Source: Permianibacter aggregans (lineage in GTDB: Bacteria > Pseudomonadota > Gammaproteobacteria > Enterobacterales > Permianibacteraceae). Taken from it: a DNA stretch of 64,000 bases. The notes beneath the pieces were generated by a model. The model was given only the letters and a program-made list of their open reading frames with translations, made no database searches and was not told where the DNA came from. Below are positions 8,478 to 18,056 of this stretch, one piece after another (within the stretch, counting starts at the first letter, position 1; the number at the start of each line of letters is the position of its first letter). Position numbers and translations under genes: made by a program. The stretch spans positions 1,922,001 through 1,986,000 of the forward strand of contig NZ_CP037953.1 in assembly GCF_009756665.1 (NCBI RefSeq). The letters are read 5' to 3'.

Positions 8478-8858
8478 TGAATGAACCGAACCGTTAAACC
8501 TGGATGACAAGCAGGCCACATTCAGATGACGGTTTTGTGGCAATTGGCGATTGCCGGGTCATTTCAGCTCAAGGCAAATGCAAATGGCTTGTCAATTTTT
8601 ACGCTTGTGCCAACCGAACACGCTGTTTCATTGGGCTTCTGTAGATGCATGCAAACACTTGCGTGGGTAACGCGTTGAATTGGTGGTAATGCTTAGGGGT
8701 TCATTCGGCTCATTTCCCGTAGCGACTTACATCAAACCTAGCGTCTTCCCGCCGGTGTCATAACGACTGTCACGGAACTGACATGCATTTTCTCTAGCGT
8801 TCGCTCCCAGAGCTGCGGTCGGCTTCTTCGGTCTGCAGGTTTTTCGGGGAGTGGTAAC
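8478..8858. other. Divergent promoter region between the GGDEF and TonB-receptor genes
   Basis: A 381-bp gap holding the promoter of the minus-strand GGDEF-AraC unit on one side and the PhoB-type promoter of the TonB receptor on the other. Between about 8550 and 8750 I see no gene and no obvious repeat. Confidence 0.5.
8767..8784 (+). promoter_or_regulatory. PhoB box (Pho regulon operator)
   Basis: CTGTCACGGAACTGACAT consists of two 7-base repeats (CTGTCAC and CTGACAT) separated by four bases, the exact architecture of a PhoB box. A third, weaker repeat GTGTCAT lies at 8755-8761. Ten bases downstream is a -10-like hexamer TAGCGT at 8795-8800, the spacing seen in Pho promoters where the box replaces the -35. 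The downstream genes, a TonB receptor and a phytase, fit phosphate-starvation control. Confidence 0.85.
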
Positions 8859-11312
8859 GTGAAACGTCCGGGTTTTGCTTTGAATACGTTGGCGCTGGCG
8901 ATTTGTGCCAGTTTATCGACGCTGACGGTCGCTGATGATCAACCAGTGCGCATCGTCGTTTATGGTCAGGCGGAAAGCCTTGATCAATCCTTACAAGAAC
9001 AACGTGCATCGAATCGCATTGAATCGGTGGTCAAAGCCGACGGCATTGGTCAATTGCCGGACGATAATGCCGCCGAAGCCTTGCAGCGCTTGCCGGGTGT
9101 TTCCATTGAACGCGATCAAGGCGAAGGCCGCTTTATTCGCATTCGCGGTTTAAGCCCGGACTGGAACACTGTAACGATCAACGGCAGCCTGGTACCCGCG
9201 CCGGAAAGTGATCGCCGCGCCGTTGCACTTGATGTGCTGCCTGCGGAATTGCTTCAAAGTCTGTCAGTTAGCAAAACCCTGACACCGGATATGGATGCCA
9301 ATTCACTGGGCGGCACGGTTGAAGTGGAAAGCCTGTCGGCATTCGATCATAAGGATCGTTATGTTTCGCTGAATGCGGAATCCGGTTACGACAGCAATAC
9401 CGGAGAGAACAGCCCGAAATTCGGCGCGGCATTCAGCCAACGCTTGAGCGATGCCTTTGGCATTGCTGCCGCGTTCAGTTATCACGATCGTCGCTTTGGT
9501 TCTGACAACGTTGAAACCGGCGGTGACTGGGATTTCGATGATGAAGCGCGGCTGGAAGCCGCTGAGCTGCGCGATTACCGTATCACTCGTGAACGTATCG
9601 GTGCGGCAGTCAACTTCGATTACCGTCCGGATGAGGCCAGCAAATATTACTTGCGCACGCTGTACAGCCGCTTTGCCGATGATGAGGTGCGCCAGTCGAT
9701 GGCGATTGAGTTTGAGGACGCGATGGCGGCCGGCGAAACCGGCAATGCCGAAGTCGTGCGCGAACTGAAGGCACGCGAGGAGACGCAAACGATTCAGTCG
9801 TTCGTGCTTGGTGGTCAACGCCAACTTGGGCAATGGACTTTCAATGCCCAACTTGGCATTAGCCGTGCCGGTGAAGCTAACCCGCATGAATTGTCGCCAG
9901 CCGCGTTTGAAGCCGATGAGGACGAGGCCAGCTTCCAGAACACGCGCGAACCGCGCTTTAGTTTGGCCGACCGCTTCTTCGATACCGACAACTTTGCGCT
10001 CGAGGAAGCGGAGTTGGCGCGCAGCAAAACCACCGACAAAGAACAAAATCTTCGTGTCGACCTGGCTCGCGCATTCAGTTGGGGTAATCACGAAGCCGAA
10101 TTCAAATTCGGTGCCAAAGCCAGCCGCCGGGAAAAAACCAATGCTATTGATGTCTGGGCGTTTGAAGACTTTAGTGATTTTGGTATCGATGACGACCAAC
10201 TGAGCTTGACCGCACTGCAATCGGGTGAAGTTGATTACACGCTGGGCCGGTTTGGCCCTGGCATTTCGGCAGCAGCCATCAACAATCTGCTGGCAATGCT
10301 CGACCGTGATGAATTTTTCGATGAAGAGGCCTCACGTATCGAAGACTTCACGATGCAGGAAGACGTTAATGCCGCCTACCTGATGCAAACCGTCGAATGG
10401 GATAAGTGGCATCTGATTGCCGGTGTGCGAGTTGAGCAAGCCGATTTTGCGGCTGAAGGCACCGGCATTCGCGACGGTGAGTTTGAAAGCATTCGGGCCG
10501 AACGTGACGATACCCATTGGTTGCCCGGCCTGCATGGCCGTTATCAGTTCGACGATGACACCCAGATGCGTTTGGCACTCAGTCACAGCGTCGTGCGCCC
10601 GAGCTTTGGCGAGCGCGCGCCGGGCTTTGTCATTGATGGCGATGAAGCGGAGTTTGGCAACCCGAACTTGATGCCGTTGGAGTCACGAAATCTTGATGCA
10701 GGTATCGAACATTACTATGGCCGTGCCAGCGCGATGTCGGCTTATCTGTTCCATAAAGACATCGATAACTTCGTTTATCAAACCGATTTGGCCGGTAGTG
10801 GTGACTGGGTCGATTTCGATGAAGCCATTACTTTTATTAACGGCGAGCAAGCCAGCGTCTACGGATTGGAACTCAGCTGGTCGCATAAGTTCGAGTCGGG
10901 CTTGTTACTGGCGGCGAACACCACGCTGTCACGCTCCGACGCCGATATCGAGAATGGCAGCGGCGACCGTCGCAAAATTGATTTGCCCAGCCAATCCGAT
11001 CGCACGGGTAACCTGACCATCGGCTTCGAGAACGAGAGCCTTAGCTTACGCCTGACCGCGAATTACAAATCTGATTATTTGCTGGAAGTCGCCGCCGTTG
11101 ATGACCCAGAGCACGATATTTTTGTTAAAGCGCAAACCCAGTTCGACTTATCAGCGCGCTGGTATCTGAGCAAGGGCCTGCAACTGTTTGTCGAAGCACG
11201 TAATCTCGGTGATGAGCCGTACTACGCTTACACCGGTCGTCGTCGCTTTAACGCTCAGTACGAAGAATATGGTCCGAGCTATAGCGCTGGCATCAGCTAC
11301 AACGCGTTTTGA
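8859..11312 (+). CDS. TonB-dependent outer-membrane receptor, probably Pho-regulated
   Basis: An 817-residue TonB-dependent receptor with a signal peptide of about 25 residues. The plug domain (about 45-160) contains DNAAEALQRLPGVSIERDQG and FIRIRGLSPDWNTVTING, and the beta-barrel ends with the aromatic terminus YNAF. It uses a GTG start with GGGGAG seven bases ahead. The upstream PhoB box and the phytase lipoprotein downstream suggest that it imports a phosphate-containing compound, perhaps phytate or its lower inositol phosphates or a metal complex of them. Association of beta-propeller phytases with TonB receptors is known in other bacteria; the actual ligand here is inference. The barrel is acidic, as is common in this receptor group. 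Confidence 0.92.
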   Translation: MKRPGFALNTLALAICASLSTLTVADDQPVRIVVYGQAESLDQSLQEQRASNRIESVVKADGIGQLPDDNAAEALQRLPGVSIERDQGEGRFIRIRGLSPDWNTVTINGSLVPAPESDRRAVALDVLPAELLQSLSVSKTLTPDMDANSLGGTVEVESLSAFDHKDRYVSLNAESGYDSNTGENSPKFGAAFSQRLSDAFGIAAAFSYHDRRFGSDNVETGGDWDFDDEARLEAAELRDYRITRERIGAAVNFDYRPDEASKYYLRTLYSRFADDEVRQSMAIEFEDAMAAGETGNAEVVRELKAREETQTIQSFVLGGQRQLGQWTFNAQLGISRAGEANPHELSPAAFEADEDEASFQNTREPRFSLADRFFDTDNFALEEAELARSKTTDKEQNLRVDLARAFSWGNHEAEFKFGAKASRREKTNAIDVWAFEDFSDFGIDDDQLSLTALQSGEVDYTLGRFGPGISAAAINNLLAMLDRDEFFDEEASRIEDFTMQEDVNAAYLMQTVEWDKWHLIAGVRVEQADFAAEGTGIRDGEFESIRAERDDTHWLPGLHGRYQFDDDTQMRLALSHSVVRPSFGERAPGFVIDGDEAEFGNPNLMPLESRNLDAGIEHYYGRASAMSAYLFHKDIDNFVYQTDLAGSGDWVDFDEAITFINGEQASVYGLELSWSHKFESGLLLAANTTLSRSDADIENGSGDRRKIDLPSQSDRTGNLTIGFENESLSLRLTANYKSDYLLEVAAVDDPEHDIFVKAQTQFDLSARWYLSKGLQLFVEARNLGDEPYYAYTGRRRFNAQYEEYGPSYSAGISYNAF

Positions 11313-11340
11313 TTTTTCTTGGCGAAACTTCCATTTAACC

Positions 11341-11374
11341 ATCCGGCTCGAGACGTGAGCCGGATAATTTTATC
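11341..11374 (+). terminator. Intercistronic hairpin between receptor and phytase genes
   Basis: A perfect 9-bp stem (ATCCGGCTC at 11341-11349 and its complement at 11357-11365) with a 7-base loop, followed by AATTTTATC. It could be a weak terminator or an mRNA-stabilising hairpin that sets the ratio of receptor to phytase transcript. The short T-tract makes full termination uncertain. Confidence 0.55.
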
Positions 11375-11385
11375 AATGAGTGTTT

Positions 11386-13344
11386 ATGAAATCTGTTTTT
11401 ATGTTTTCCTTGATTGCGTCAGTCATTGTTCCGCTAATGGCCTGTCAACCCTCGACACCACCGACAGCGCCGGATTTAGTCAGCAAAGAAAAAGCTGACG
11501 CCGAATCGCTACACCCGACGGTTTGGCCGGTCAGCGCTAAACGCCGATTGGAATCGGTAGCATTATTGTCTCAGCCAGTGGATAAAGGGCCGGACCGCAT
11601 GGTGGCCAGCCTCAGTGACGGCCTGCAATTGCTCGACACCGATGGCGATGCCTACGCGCAACTACCAGGTCGAATGACCAGCCTTGATCTGCGCACACTG
11701 GACTCGCAAACGATTGCCCTGGCCAGTTTTGATCGTCAGCGTTTGCAGCCGTTGGTGGTACTGGCATCGCCAACAACACAACAATTCTCCTCGCCACTGC
11801 TGCTACCGACACCAGCATTTGGTGTTGAAGATCTCTGCTTCTATCGCGATACGCAAAATAACCTGTTTCTGTTTCTCGTTGGGGAAGAAGGTCGTGGCGA
11901 ACAATGGCTGGTTGGTGCCGGCATCAGTTTGCTGGTCGAAGCGAAGCACGTGCGCGACTTAAGCTTGCCGCCAAGCGCGACGTTTTGCGCTGTCGATGAT
12001 CAACAGGCGGATCTATTTGTCAACGAAGAAGGGGTTGGCGTTTGGCGTTACCCAGCGGCGGCGGAAACCGACCCGATTCGTCTACCTATTGATTTGTTGC
12101 AACCGTTTGGTCGCCTACATAGCGCAGCGGATATTGCCGTGGTTCCGGGCGGCTTGTTGATCCTTGATGGTGAGCAGCAGTCACTACATGCCTATCAGCG
12201 TCAGGAAGCGCAATGGCAGCCCTTCTCAAGCTGGAAACTGAATGGCCTTGCCGAACCTGAGCAACTGAGTGTGCAGATGTTCGGCGAGCGAGTAGCGTTG
12301 ATGATTAGTGATGATCGCGACGAACAGTTCTACCAAGCTCAGCTTACCTGGACTCATCAGCCAAAGTTGATCGATTCGGTAATCACCATTCTGCCGCAAC
12401 AACAAACCGATTTGGTCGTTGCCGAAGGCGATGCTGCCGATGACCCGGCGATTTGGGTGCACCCAAGCGATACCAGTAAAAGCCTGGTGATTGGCACCGA
12501 CAAAAAATACGGTTTACTGGTTTACGATCTGCGGGGCAAAGAAGTGCAGCGCCTCGCCAGCGGTGATCTAAACAACGTTGACTTGCGCAAAGGTTTTCGG
12601 CTTGGCGAGCAGACCATTGATATCGCCGTCGGTACTAAGCGCAATGATAATAGCCTGGCAGTATTTGCCATTGAACCGAAGACCGGTCGACTGCGTGATC
12701 TCGGCACACTGCCGACACCACTGAATGACATCTACGGCATTTGCTTGTATTCACCGGTTGCTGGCGAAATTCACGTCTTGCCCAATGACAAGGATGGCCG
12801 CGTTCTCCAGTATCGCTTGCACGGTGATAACGGCGAGTTGAAGGCAGAGCTACTGCGCGAGTTCAGTGTTGCCTCTCAACCCGAAGGCTGTGTCGCCGAT
12901 GATCAGAATCATCGCTTGTACATCGGCGAAGAAAAACACGGCGTCTGGACCTTATCGGCTGACCCGGCGCAATCCGGTAAACCGGAGCCGGTTATGTCAG
13001 TTGGTGAGCAATTGAAAGCGGATGTCGAAGGCATTGGTTTGTATCAAGGCAAGAGCAAAAGCTATCTGGTGATCTCCAGCCAGGGCGATGACAGTTATGT
13101 TGTGCTTGAAGCCGAAGCCCCCTTCCGTTTCCGCGGCAAGTTTCAGGTCGGCATGAACGCACTTGCCGGTATTGATGGTGTATCAGAGACCGATGGACTG
13201 GAAGTCAGCTCAGTCAATTTTGGTGGAGAATACGTGGACGGCTTGTTGGTGCTACAAGATGGCCGTAAACGTCTGCCACAAGGCAAACAAAATTTCAAAT
13301 ATGTCCATTGGGCGGTGCTGCGTGATGCTTTAAAGCTGCAATAG
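11386..13344 (+). CDS. Beta-propeller phytase (3-phytase family), lipoprotein with two propeller domains
   Basis: Hydrolyses phytate (myo-inositol hexakisphosphate), usually as its calcium salt, releasing phosphate outside or at the outer membrane. The lipoprotein signal ends in LMAC within the first 20 residues. The C-terminal half (about residues 330-652) carries the canonical motifs DAADDPAIWVHP, IGTDKKYGL, QPEGCVADD, YIGEEKHGVW and ETDGLEV, which supply the calcium and phosphate ligands in this family. The N-terminal half (about 45-325) is a second, degenerate propeller-like domain without those motifs, as in known dual-domain phytases. An in-frame GTG at 11380 would add two residues. It lies 73 bp after the TonB receptor gene and probably shares its PhoB-dependent promoter. 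Confidence 0.92.
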   Translation: MKSVFMFSLIASVIVPLMACQPSTPPTAPDLVSKEKADAESLHPTVWPVSAKRRLESVALLSQPVDKGPDRMVASLSDGLQLLDTDGDAYAQLPGRMTSLDLRTLDSQTIALASFDRQRLQPLVVLASPTTQQFSSPLLLPTPAFGVEDLCFYRDTQNNLFLFLVGEEGRGEQWLVGAGISLLVEAKHVRDLSLPPSATFCAVDDQQADLFVNEEGVGVWRYPAAAETDPIRLPIDLLQPFGRLHSAADIAVVPGGLLILDGEQQSLHAYQRQEAQWQPFSSWKLNGLAEPEQLSVQMFGERVALMISDDRDEQFYQAQLTWTHQPKLIDSVITILPQQQTDLVVAEGDAADDPAIWVHPSDTSKSLVIGTDKKYGLLVYDLRGKEVQRLASGDLNNVDLRKGFRLGEQTIDIAVGTKRNDNSLAVFAIEPKTGRLRDLGTLPTPLNDIYGICLYSPVAGEIHVLPNDKDGRVLQYRLHGDNGELKAELLREFSVASQPEGCVADDQNHRLYIGEEKHGVWTLSADPAQSGKPEPVMSVGEQLKADVEGIGLYQGKSKSYLVISSQGDDSYVVLEAEAPFRFRGKFQVGMNALAGIDGVSETDGLEVSSVNFGGEYVDGLLVLQDGRKRLPQGKQNFKYVHWAVLRDALKLQ

Positions 13345-13361
13345 CTTGGCCGTTGGTAACT

Positions 13362-13394
13362 CGGTCAGAGTCTGTCCTTTGCTCTGACCGTTTT
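13362..13394. terminator. Terminator after the phytase gene
   Basis: A perfect 9-bp stem (CGGTCAGAG at 13362-13370 and CTCTGACCG at 13382-13390) with an 11-base loop and a TTTT tail. It lies 18 bp after the phytase stop and before the convergent Sel1 gene. Confidence 0.75.
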
Positions 13395-13468
13395 CGATCA
13401 AGCTACGCGGATTACTCTATGACTGTTCAGAGCCCTTTTATTTCCCCAGTCAATTGCTGGACGGTCTG

Positions 13469-15403
13469 TTACTTCGATTGCTCAGGTTCAGCTACACTGA
13501 TTATCGACGCCAGCTCTCGCAAACGCACATCTACAAATGGGTGACCTTCCGCGTTCAGCAAATATTTTTTTGCTTTATCAAGGTCTCGCGGAACGTCTCT
13601 ACCCAACAGAAAGAGTACTCCGAGATTGTAGTTTGCATATACATCATTTCTATCGGCTGCTTTTTGAAAATATTCAATGGCTTTTCCTATGTTTTTCTCA
13701 ACTCCCTCGCCATCTCTGTACAATATTCCGAGCCCATTAAAGGCTTTTGGATAATTCTTCTCGGCCGACTCCATATATAGTTTGAATGCAATCGCGTAAT
13801 CAACTTTGACGCCAAATCCATAGTGAAACAAGCGCCCAAGATTATGGCTGCATATTTCGTTACCCTGAGCATGGCACATCGCATACCAATTGAAAGCTTG
13901 GGCATAATCTTTAACTACACCTCGACCATTTTCAGCGTGATAGCCGAGCGACAACATAGAGTTTGGATTAAAGCGAATAGCTGCTTCGGTAAAGTAATAG
14001 TTGGCATCCTGAATATTGACTGCACGATATTCCCCCCTTTGTGCGGCTCGACCCAGAACATTGAACGACGCAGGGTGCCCTTTCTCGGCCGCTTTTTTGA
14101 ACCAAACCTCCGATTCATTGAATTCTTCAGTACCCTTCTGATTGGTTTCGTAAAGGAATTCACCAACCAGATAAGCGGCAACTTCTTTACCATCCTCCCC
14201 GAGCTTCTTTAGCTCCGTCAAATGTGTTTCCCAATCCTTTGGGCTCTTCCCCATCCGCAACAGTAACGCCACCAACTTTGCTTCGGGAAAGCCCATTGCT
14301 TCAGATTTGCTAAGATAGGCATTGGCCACAGCGTCATTCTTTTTGCCAATGCTTTCATCACCCCAGTACTTGTACATGGCAAACTCACTGTAACCTGGTG
14401 GCTTCCGATTGCCGATTGAAGCGAGCAACTCACGACTGAGTGCAACATCCTTTTCAACGCCAAAGCCCGACTCATAGGCGAAGGCCAACAGGATGATCGC
14501 CGGAACATACTGAGCCTCAACGGCTTCCACCAATATTTGCACGCACTGATCGTTGCTGAGCTGGGGCAGATTTTTTCGCAAGCACTGCACCGCCAGGCGA
14601 ACCCGGGCCCGATGAGAGCCTTCCGCAATCGCCGCCATGTAGTGTTTAAAACCTTCATCTGTTTTACCATCCGCAAACGCGGCGTCACCTAACGGCACTT
14701 TCATGTATTTGCCGTATTCGGCGAGCTCCGGCAATACTTTCGTGTTCCAGCCATCGAACGTGCCGAGAAATGGATACTGCGCACCAACGACTGCGTGAAT
14801 GAATCGTTGATTATTCAGATAGATTTCTTTTTGCTGGCCAGTCTCCAGATCTTCGGCGACCACAACATAATAAAGTCCCTGTCTTGCGGCATGAAACTCG
14901 CCATAGGAATCTATGACTCGCAGGCCCATGAACTCAATCAGATCGTCGGCGTCACCAAGCGAAGCCACTTCATAGGCAGAATTGACATCCTCGCCGTCAC
15001 CACTGCGCAGGATACCGTTCAGGATGAATTCGACAGCCGCGTCGTGCTGTTGGGCGAGCGCTAGTTTTCCTTTTTCCTGATAACACGCCGACGCACTCAG
15101 ATGCGGCTTTAGCGCCCAAAAATTCTGACGGGTAAGTATCGACCAGTTAACCTGGTCACAGGACAGCTCGCCTTTCTGAATTTGATCCAGCGCCCTAAGA
15201 TATGCCTCGTGCTGGGCGTTTGACTGACTAACCTGACTGCTTCGCAAGTATGCATTCCACGCCGCTTGATACAATGGCACCTGCTGTTGCTTCATGATTC
15301 GGTCAGCCATTTCATTGAACCGCTGATCGGGATTCATCGCATTTCGACCTGCGCAAGCGGTCAACGCCAACACGAATACCGTAGAGACAATCGATTTTTT
15401 CAT
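13469..15403 (-). CDS. Sel1-repeat lipoprotein
   Basis: A 644-residue lipoprotein (lipobox LTAC, Cys17). From about residue 290 onward it contains a run of Sel1-like repeats, with clear units such as AFAYESGFGVEKDVALSRELL, GYHAENGRGVVKDYAQAFNWY, GRLFHYGFGVKVDYAIAFKLY and GILYRDGEGVEKNIGKAIEYF. These alpha-solenoids mediate protein contacts in the periplasm or at a membrane. The N-terminal 250 residues do not match a family I know. The start codon overlaps the stop of the upstream DUF3857 gene (ATGA), so the two proteins are made together and may act together. Confidence 0.85.
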   Translation of the reverse strand: MKKSIVSTVFVLALTACAGRNAMNPDQRFNEMADRIMKQQQVPLYQAAWNAYLRSSQVSQSNAQHEAYLRALDQIQKGELSCDQVNWSILTRQNFWALKPHLSASACYQEKGKLALAQQHDAAVEFILNGILRSGDGEDVNSAYEVASLGDADDLIEFMGLRVIDSYGEFHAARQGLYYVVVAEDLETGQQKEIYLNNQRFIHAVVGAQYPFLGTFDGWNTKVLPELAEYGKYMKVPLGDAAFADGKTDEGFKHYMAAIAEGSHRARVRLAVQCLRKNLPQLSNDQCVQILVEAVEAQYVPAIILLAFAYESGFGVEKDVALSRELLASIGNRKPPGYSEFAMYKYWGDESIGKKNDAVANAYLSKSEAMGFPEAKLVALLLRMGKSPKDWETHLTELKKLGEDGKEVAAYLVGEFLYETNQKGTEEFNESEVWFKKAAEKGHPASFNVLGRAAQRGEYRAVNIQDANYYFTEAAIRFNPNSMLSLGYHAENGRGVVKDYAQAFNWYAMCHAQGNEICSHNLGRLFHYGFGVKVDYAIAFKLYMESAEKNYPKAFNGLGILYRDGEGVEKNIGKAIEYFQKAADRNDVYANYNLGVLFLLGRDVPRDLDKAKKYLLNAEGHPFVDVRLRELASIISVAEPEQSK

Positions 15404-17430
15404 GGTTTTTTTGCCTTGAGCTTTTCAATCAATCCTTTGACTTTTGCCTTATCGACGCCGTCTTTGCTGGTTCCAATTTGGTCGGCCCATACGACGGTGA
15501 CCAACGCTTCCAGCGCTGCGTTGGATTGTTTCAGGTAATCCTGAACATCCTTTGGTGGCAACAATGATTGTACGGATCGATATTCCATACTGATATCCAG
15601 TGTGTTGCCATTTTGCGTGGCGTTGCGTTGCACGGAGAAGAATGGACTCTTTACGTCGGATTGACCCAGATCAGATACCCACAGAATCTTTCGATGTTCG
15701 GGAAAGATGATTTTCGTGTTCTGGCTTACCACCAGGTCAGGTAAGAGCCTGAACGGGTATTTCCGATCCAATATCGCTGGCTTCAGCACGTAATCGCGCA
15801 TCAATGTGGAGGCCATGACATATTCGGAACGGGCCGCTCCTTCCGTGTGCGGTCTTGGTGCGCGGAAGCGGAACCGAAGGGACAGACGATTGTTCTCAAT
15901 GTCATCCATTTTTTCCATGGCGCCGATCAACTCCATTTCATTGAACTGCTTCTGAAAGTACTCCTTGATATTTTTCTGGTAAATATCGGTAGTGGTTGAC
16001 TTGATATCGTACCGTACTTCATCTGCCCGCCAGCCTTCGTATTCAATCTGCAGGTGAATGTCCATCTCTGACGTTTTCTCGTCGAGTCGCAATTGTTCGT
16101 CAATTTTCACCTGGCTCAGCTGTTGTTCCGGATGAACTGCGGCGATACTGACAAGTTTCTTGCTATCGGCCTTTAGCAACAAAGCTTGTTCGAACATCGG
16201 CAGCGAACGCGTTTTGGCATTCCCGGCCTGTTCGGTGTAGGTCGGATCAACCCAGTAACGTTTGCCATTCCATAGATAGCTGACAATAACGTGGTCGAAC
16301 GCACCCGGCGAAGCCAGTCGATGCTTGATATGACTGCGTGTTTCTGCGGAAACCAGAGCCGGCGAAGCGTCAACACCCATTTTGCGCAGTAGGTGCACAA
16401 GCAATACGGTTTTGTCCTTACAGTCGCCATATCGCCTGGCAAGCGTTTCATGCGGTGCACTTGGTGCATGGGAATTGGTACCGAACTCGATACCAAAATA
16501 ACGGACATCATTTTGCACGAACCGAATCAACTCATTGATTCGTTCTGCATCGCTGTTTGGTGATGAGGCAACTTGGGCAAAGCTTTTTTCCAATGCTGGT
16601 TCATCCAGTGGAAACTCATAAAGCGGTGTTGCCCACTGAACGACCTCTGCCCAGTTGCGATACTCACTATATTCCAAATAGTTGGTGGGAATCATTTCGA
16701 CCGGCATCCGATCTTCGTTCAAATCTGCCTTCTTATGATGAAGCTCGATTCGAAACCGATGCTCGCCAGCAGAGGTGATCTCTCGATGTATATCGGTCGG
16801 TTGATTGGTCCGCACTTGCAATGGCTTGTCACTAGTCAGACTCACTCGTCTGGCATTGACCGGTGTACTCCAGGTCAACTGTTCAAAACCGAAATAGCGG
16901 TCGCCAAATACCGGATTGTGTCCCGTTATTGAGTAGCTGTAATCCAGGCTGTCACCAGGTCGAAAGTCATCAATGACGAGTAAGGCGGTCCAACTGCCGC
17001 TGTAGATGGAATGGGCCAGCTCCGATTCTTGTTGAATCAGTTTGATTTTTTCAGTCTGCAAGCGATTCAGGCGTTGACCATCACGAATCAAGTCGACGTG
17101 ATGAAATATCAATGCTTGATAGCTGGGGTCAAAGCGGAGGGTAATCTCCGACAATTCCTTGACCGCAGACGCGCTATTGGCACGAGCGACGAAGCGAAGA
17201 AATCGACCAGACTGGCGCTCTTTTAACCTGATTTGGGAATCAAATAACAAGTAGTCAAGTTCTTCGCCACTGCTGTTCCAATCGATTTGTTCCTGTGTCA
17301 GCAATGTCGCCCATTCGGGTACCGGTTGCTTATGTACTTGCGGCTGGGTTTGATCGGTGATGGCCAATGCCGTGGTGGCATGAAGCATCAGCACCCATGC
17401 CAGAAAGATGACAATAATTCTGATTTTCAA
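15400..17430 (-). CDS. DUF3857 and transglutaminase-like domain protein
   Basis: A 676-residue exported protein with a signal peptide of about 24 residues. DUF3857 covers about residues 60-230, a transglutaminase-like cysteine-protease fold covers about 280-400, and a beta-rich C-terminal domain follows. The catalytic triad is visible: Cys in RYGDCKDKTVLL, His in FDHVIVSY and Asp in YWVDPTY. Such proteins are periplasmic and may cleave or cross-link peptides; the physiological substrate is unknown. The start is a TTG at 17430 with GGGG upstream; no better start is visible. Its stop overlaps the start of the Sel1 lipoprotein gene by four bases, a conserved style of pairing for these two kinds of protein. 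Confidence 0.87.
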   Translation of the reverse strand: MKIRIIVIFLAWVLMLHATTALAITDQTQPQVHKQPVPEWATLLTQEQIDWNSSGEELDYLLFDSQIRLKERQSGRFLRFVARANSASAVKELSEITLRFDPSYQALIFHHVDLIRDGQRLNRLQTEKIKLIQQESELAHSIYSGSWTALLVIDDFRPGDSLDYSYSITGHNPVFGDRYFGFEQLTWSTPVNARRVSLTSDKPLQVRTNQPTDIHREITSAGEHRFRIELHHKKADLNEDRMPVEMIPTNYLEYSEYRNWAEVVQWATPLYEFPLDEPALEKSFAQVASSPNSDAERINELIRFVQNDVRYFGIEFGTNSHAPSAPHETLARRYGDCKDKTVLLVHLLRKMGVDASPALVSAETRSHIKHRLASPGAFDHVIVSYLWNGKRYWVDPTYTEQAGNAKTRSLPMFEQALLLKADSKKLVSIAAVHPEQQLSQVKIDEQLRLDEKTSEMDIHLQIEYEGWRADEVRYDIKSTTTDIYQKNIKEYFQKQFNEMELIGAMEKMDDIENNRLSLRFRFRAPRPHTEGAARSEYVMASTLMRDYVLKPAILDRKYPFRLLPDLVVSQNTKIIFPEHRKILWVSDLGQSDVKSPFFSVQRNATQNGNTLDISMEYRSVQSLLPPKDVQDYLKQSNAALEALVTVVWADQIGTSKDGVDKAKVKGLIEKLKAKKP

Positions 17431-17664
17431 TTTACTGACCCCAAAATTCCTTCCATGGGCACAGCGCTCACAATTTCCATGTTGCCGGTAGGCAGGAGAA
17501 AATCAGACCGGGCGCCCCCATTTACTCACACTCTCTCCGGTGTGTGACGGAAATGTACCTAAGGGGCTGACCAAACACAATCACGGCTGATTATTCGCCA
17601 CGCGGACTGACCCAAGCTTTGACGATCGTTCCGCTCTGGTCGGCGGGTTATTCCCAGCTTCAGG

Positions 17665-18039
17665 CTACAGGTGAGCACTGATCCGCCAAGCCCAGAAAAT
17701 CCCTGGAGAGAAATACAGGAGCAAGGTAAGGCAAGTCACCGGACCAAACCATTCTCTATGCTTCAGCTCTTTTACGTCGTCCGGCAGTAATGTCGAGACG
17801 GTCAGCAGGGTTTTGCTCAGGTGCACTTCATAACCGGTGAAAATCAATGACATCAGGCCACCGCCGATAGCGACAGCGGTTTGCAGCGCGGCATCAGGCG
17901 TGGTGGCATTACCGATGGTCCAGTAGGCGTAAACAATCGCCCCCATCGAGGTGAAGAACAAAGGCAGCAAGAGAAAACGAATGCCGCTGTAATGCTTGAA
18001 CATTTCCAGCGCGGTTTGTTCCTTGTTTTCGAACGGCAT
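17665..18039 (-). CDS. Small integral membrane protein, hypothetical
   Basis: A 124-residue protein that I do not recognise. It has three to four hydrophobic segments, around residues 20-40, 52-68 and 100-118. It has a very good ribosome-binding site (AAGGAGG) and starts 17 bp after the stop of the upstream membrane protein gene, so the two form an operon. The intergenic space downstream to 17430 shows no further gene. Confidence 0.65.
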   Translation of the reverse strand: MPFENKEQTALEMFKHYSGIRFLLLPLFFTSMGAIVYAYWTIGNATTPDAALQTAVAIGGGLMSLIFTGYEVHLSKTLLTVSTLLPDDVKELKHREWFGPVTCLTLLLYFSPGIFWAWRISAHL

Positions 18040-18056
18040 GGCTGCCTCCTTGCGTT

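Noticed and set aside
9303-10220. Long minus-strand open frame inside the TonB receptor gene
   Set aside because: Shadow of a receptor gene with intact plug and barrel motifs; no ribosome-binding site and no known domain.
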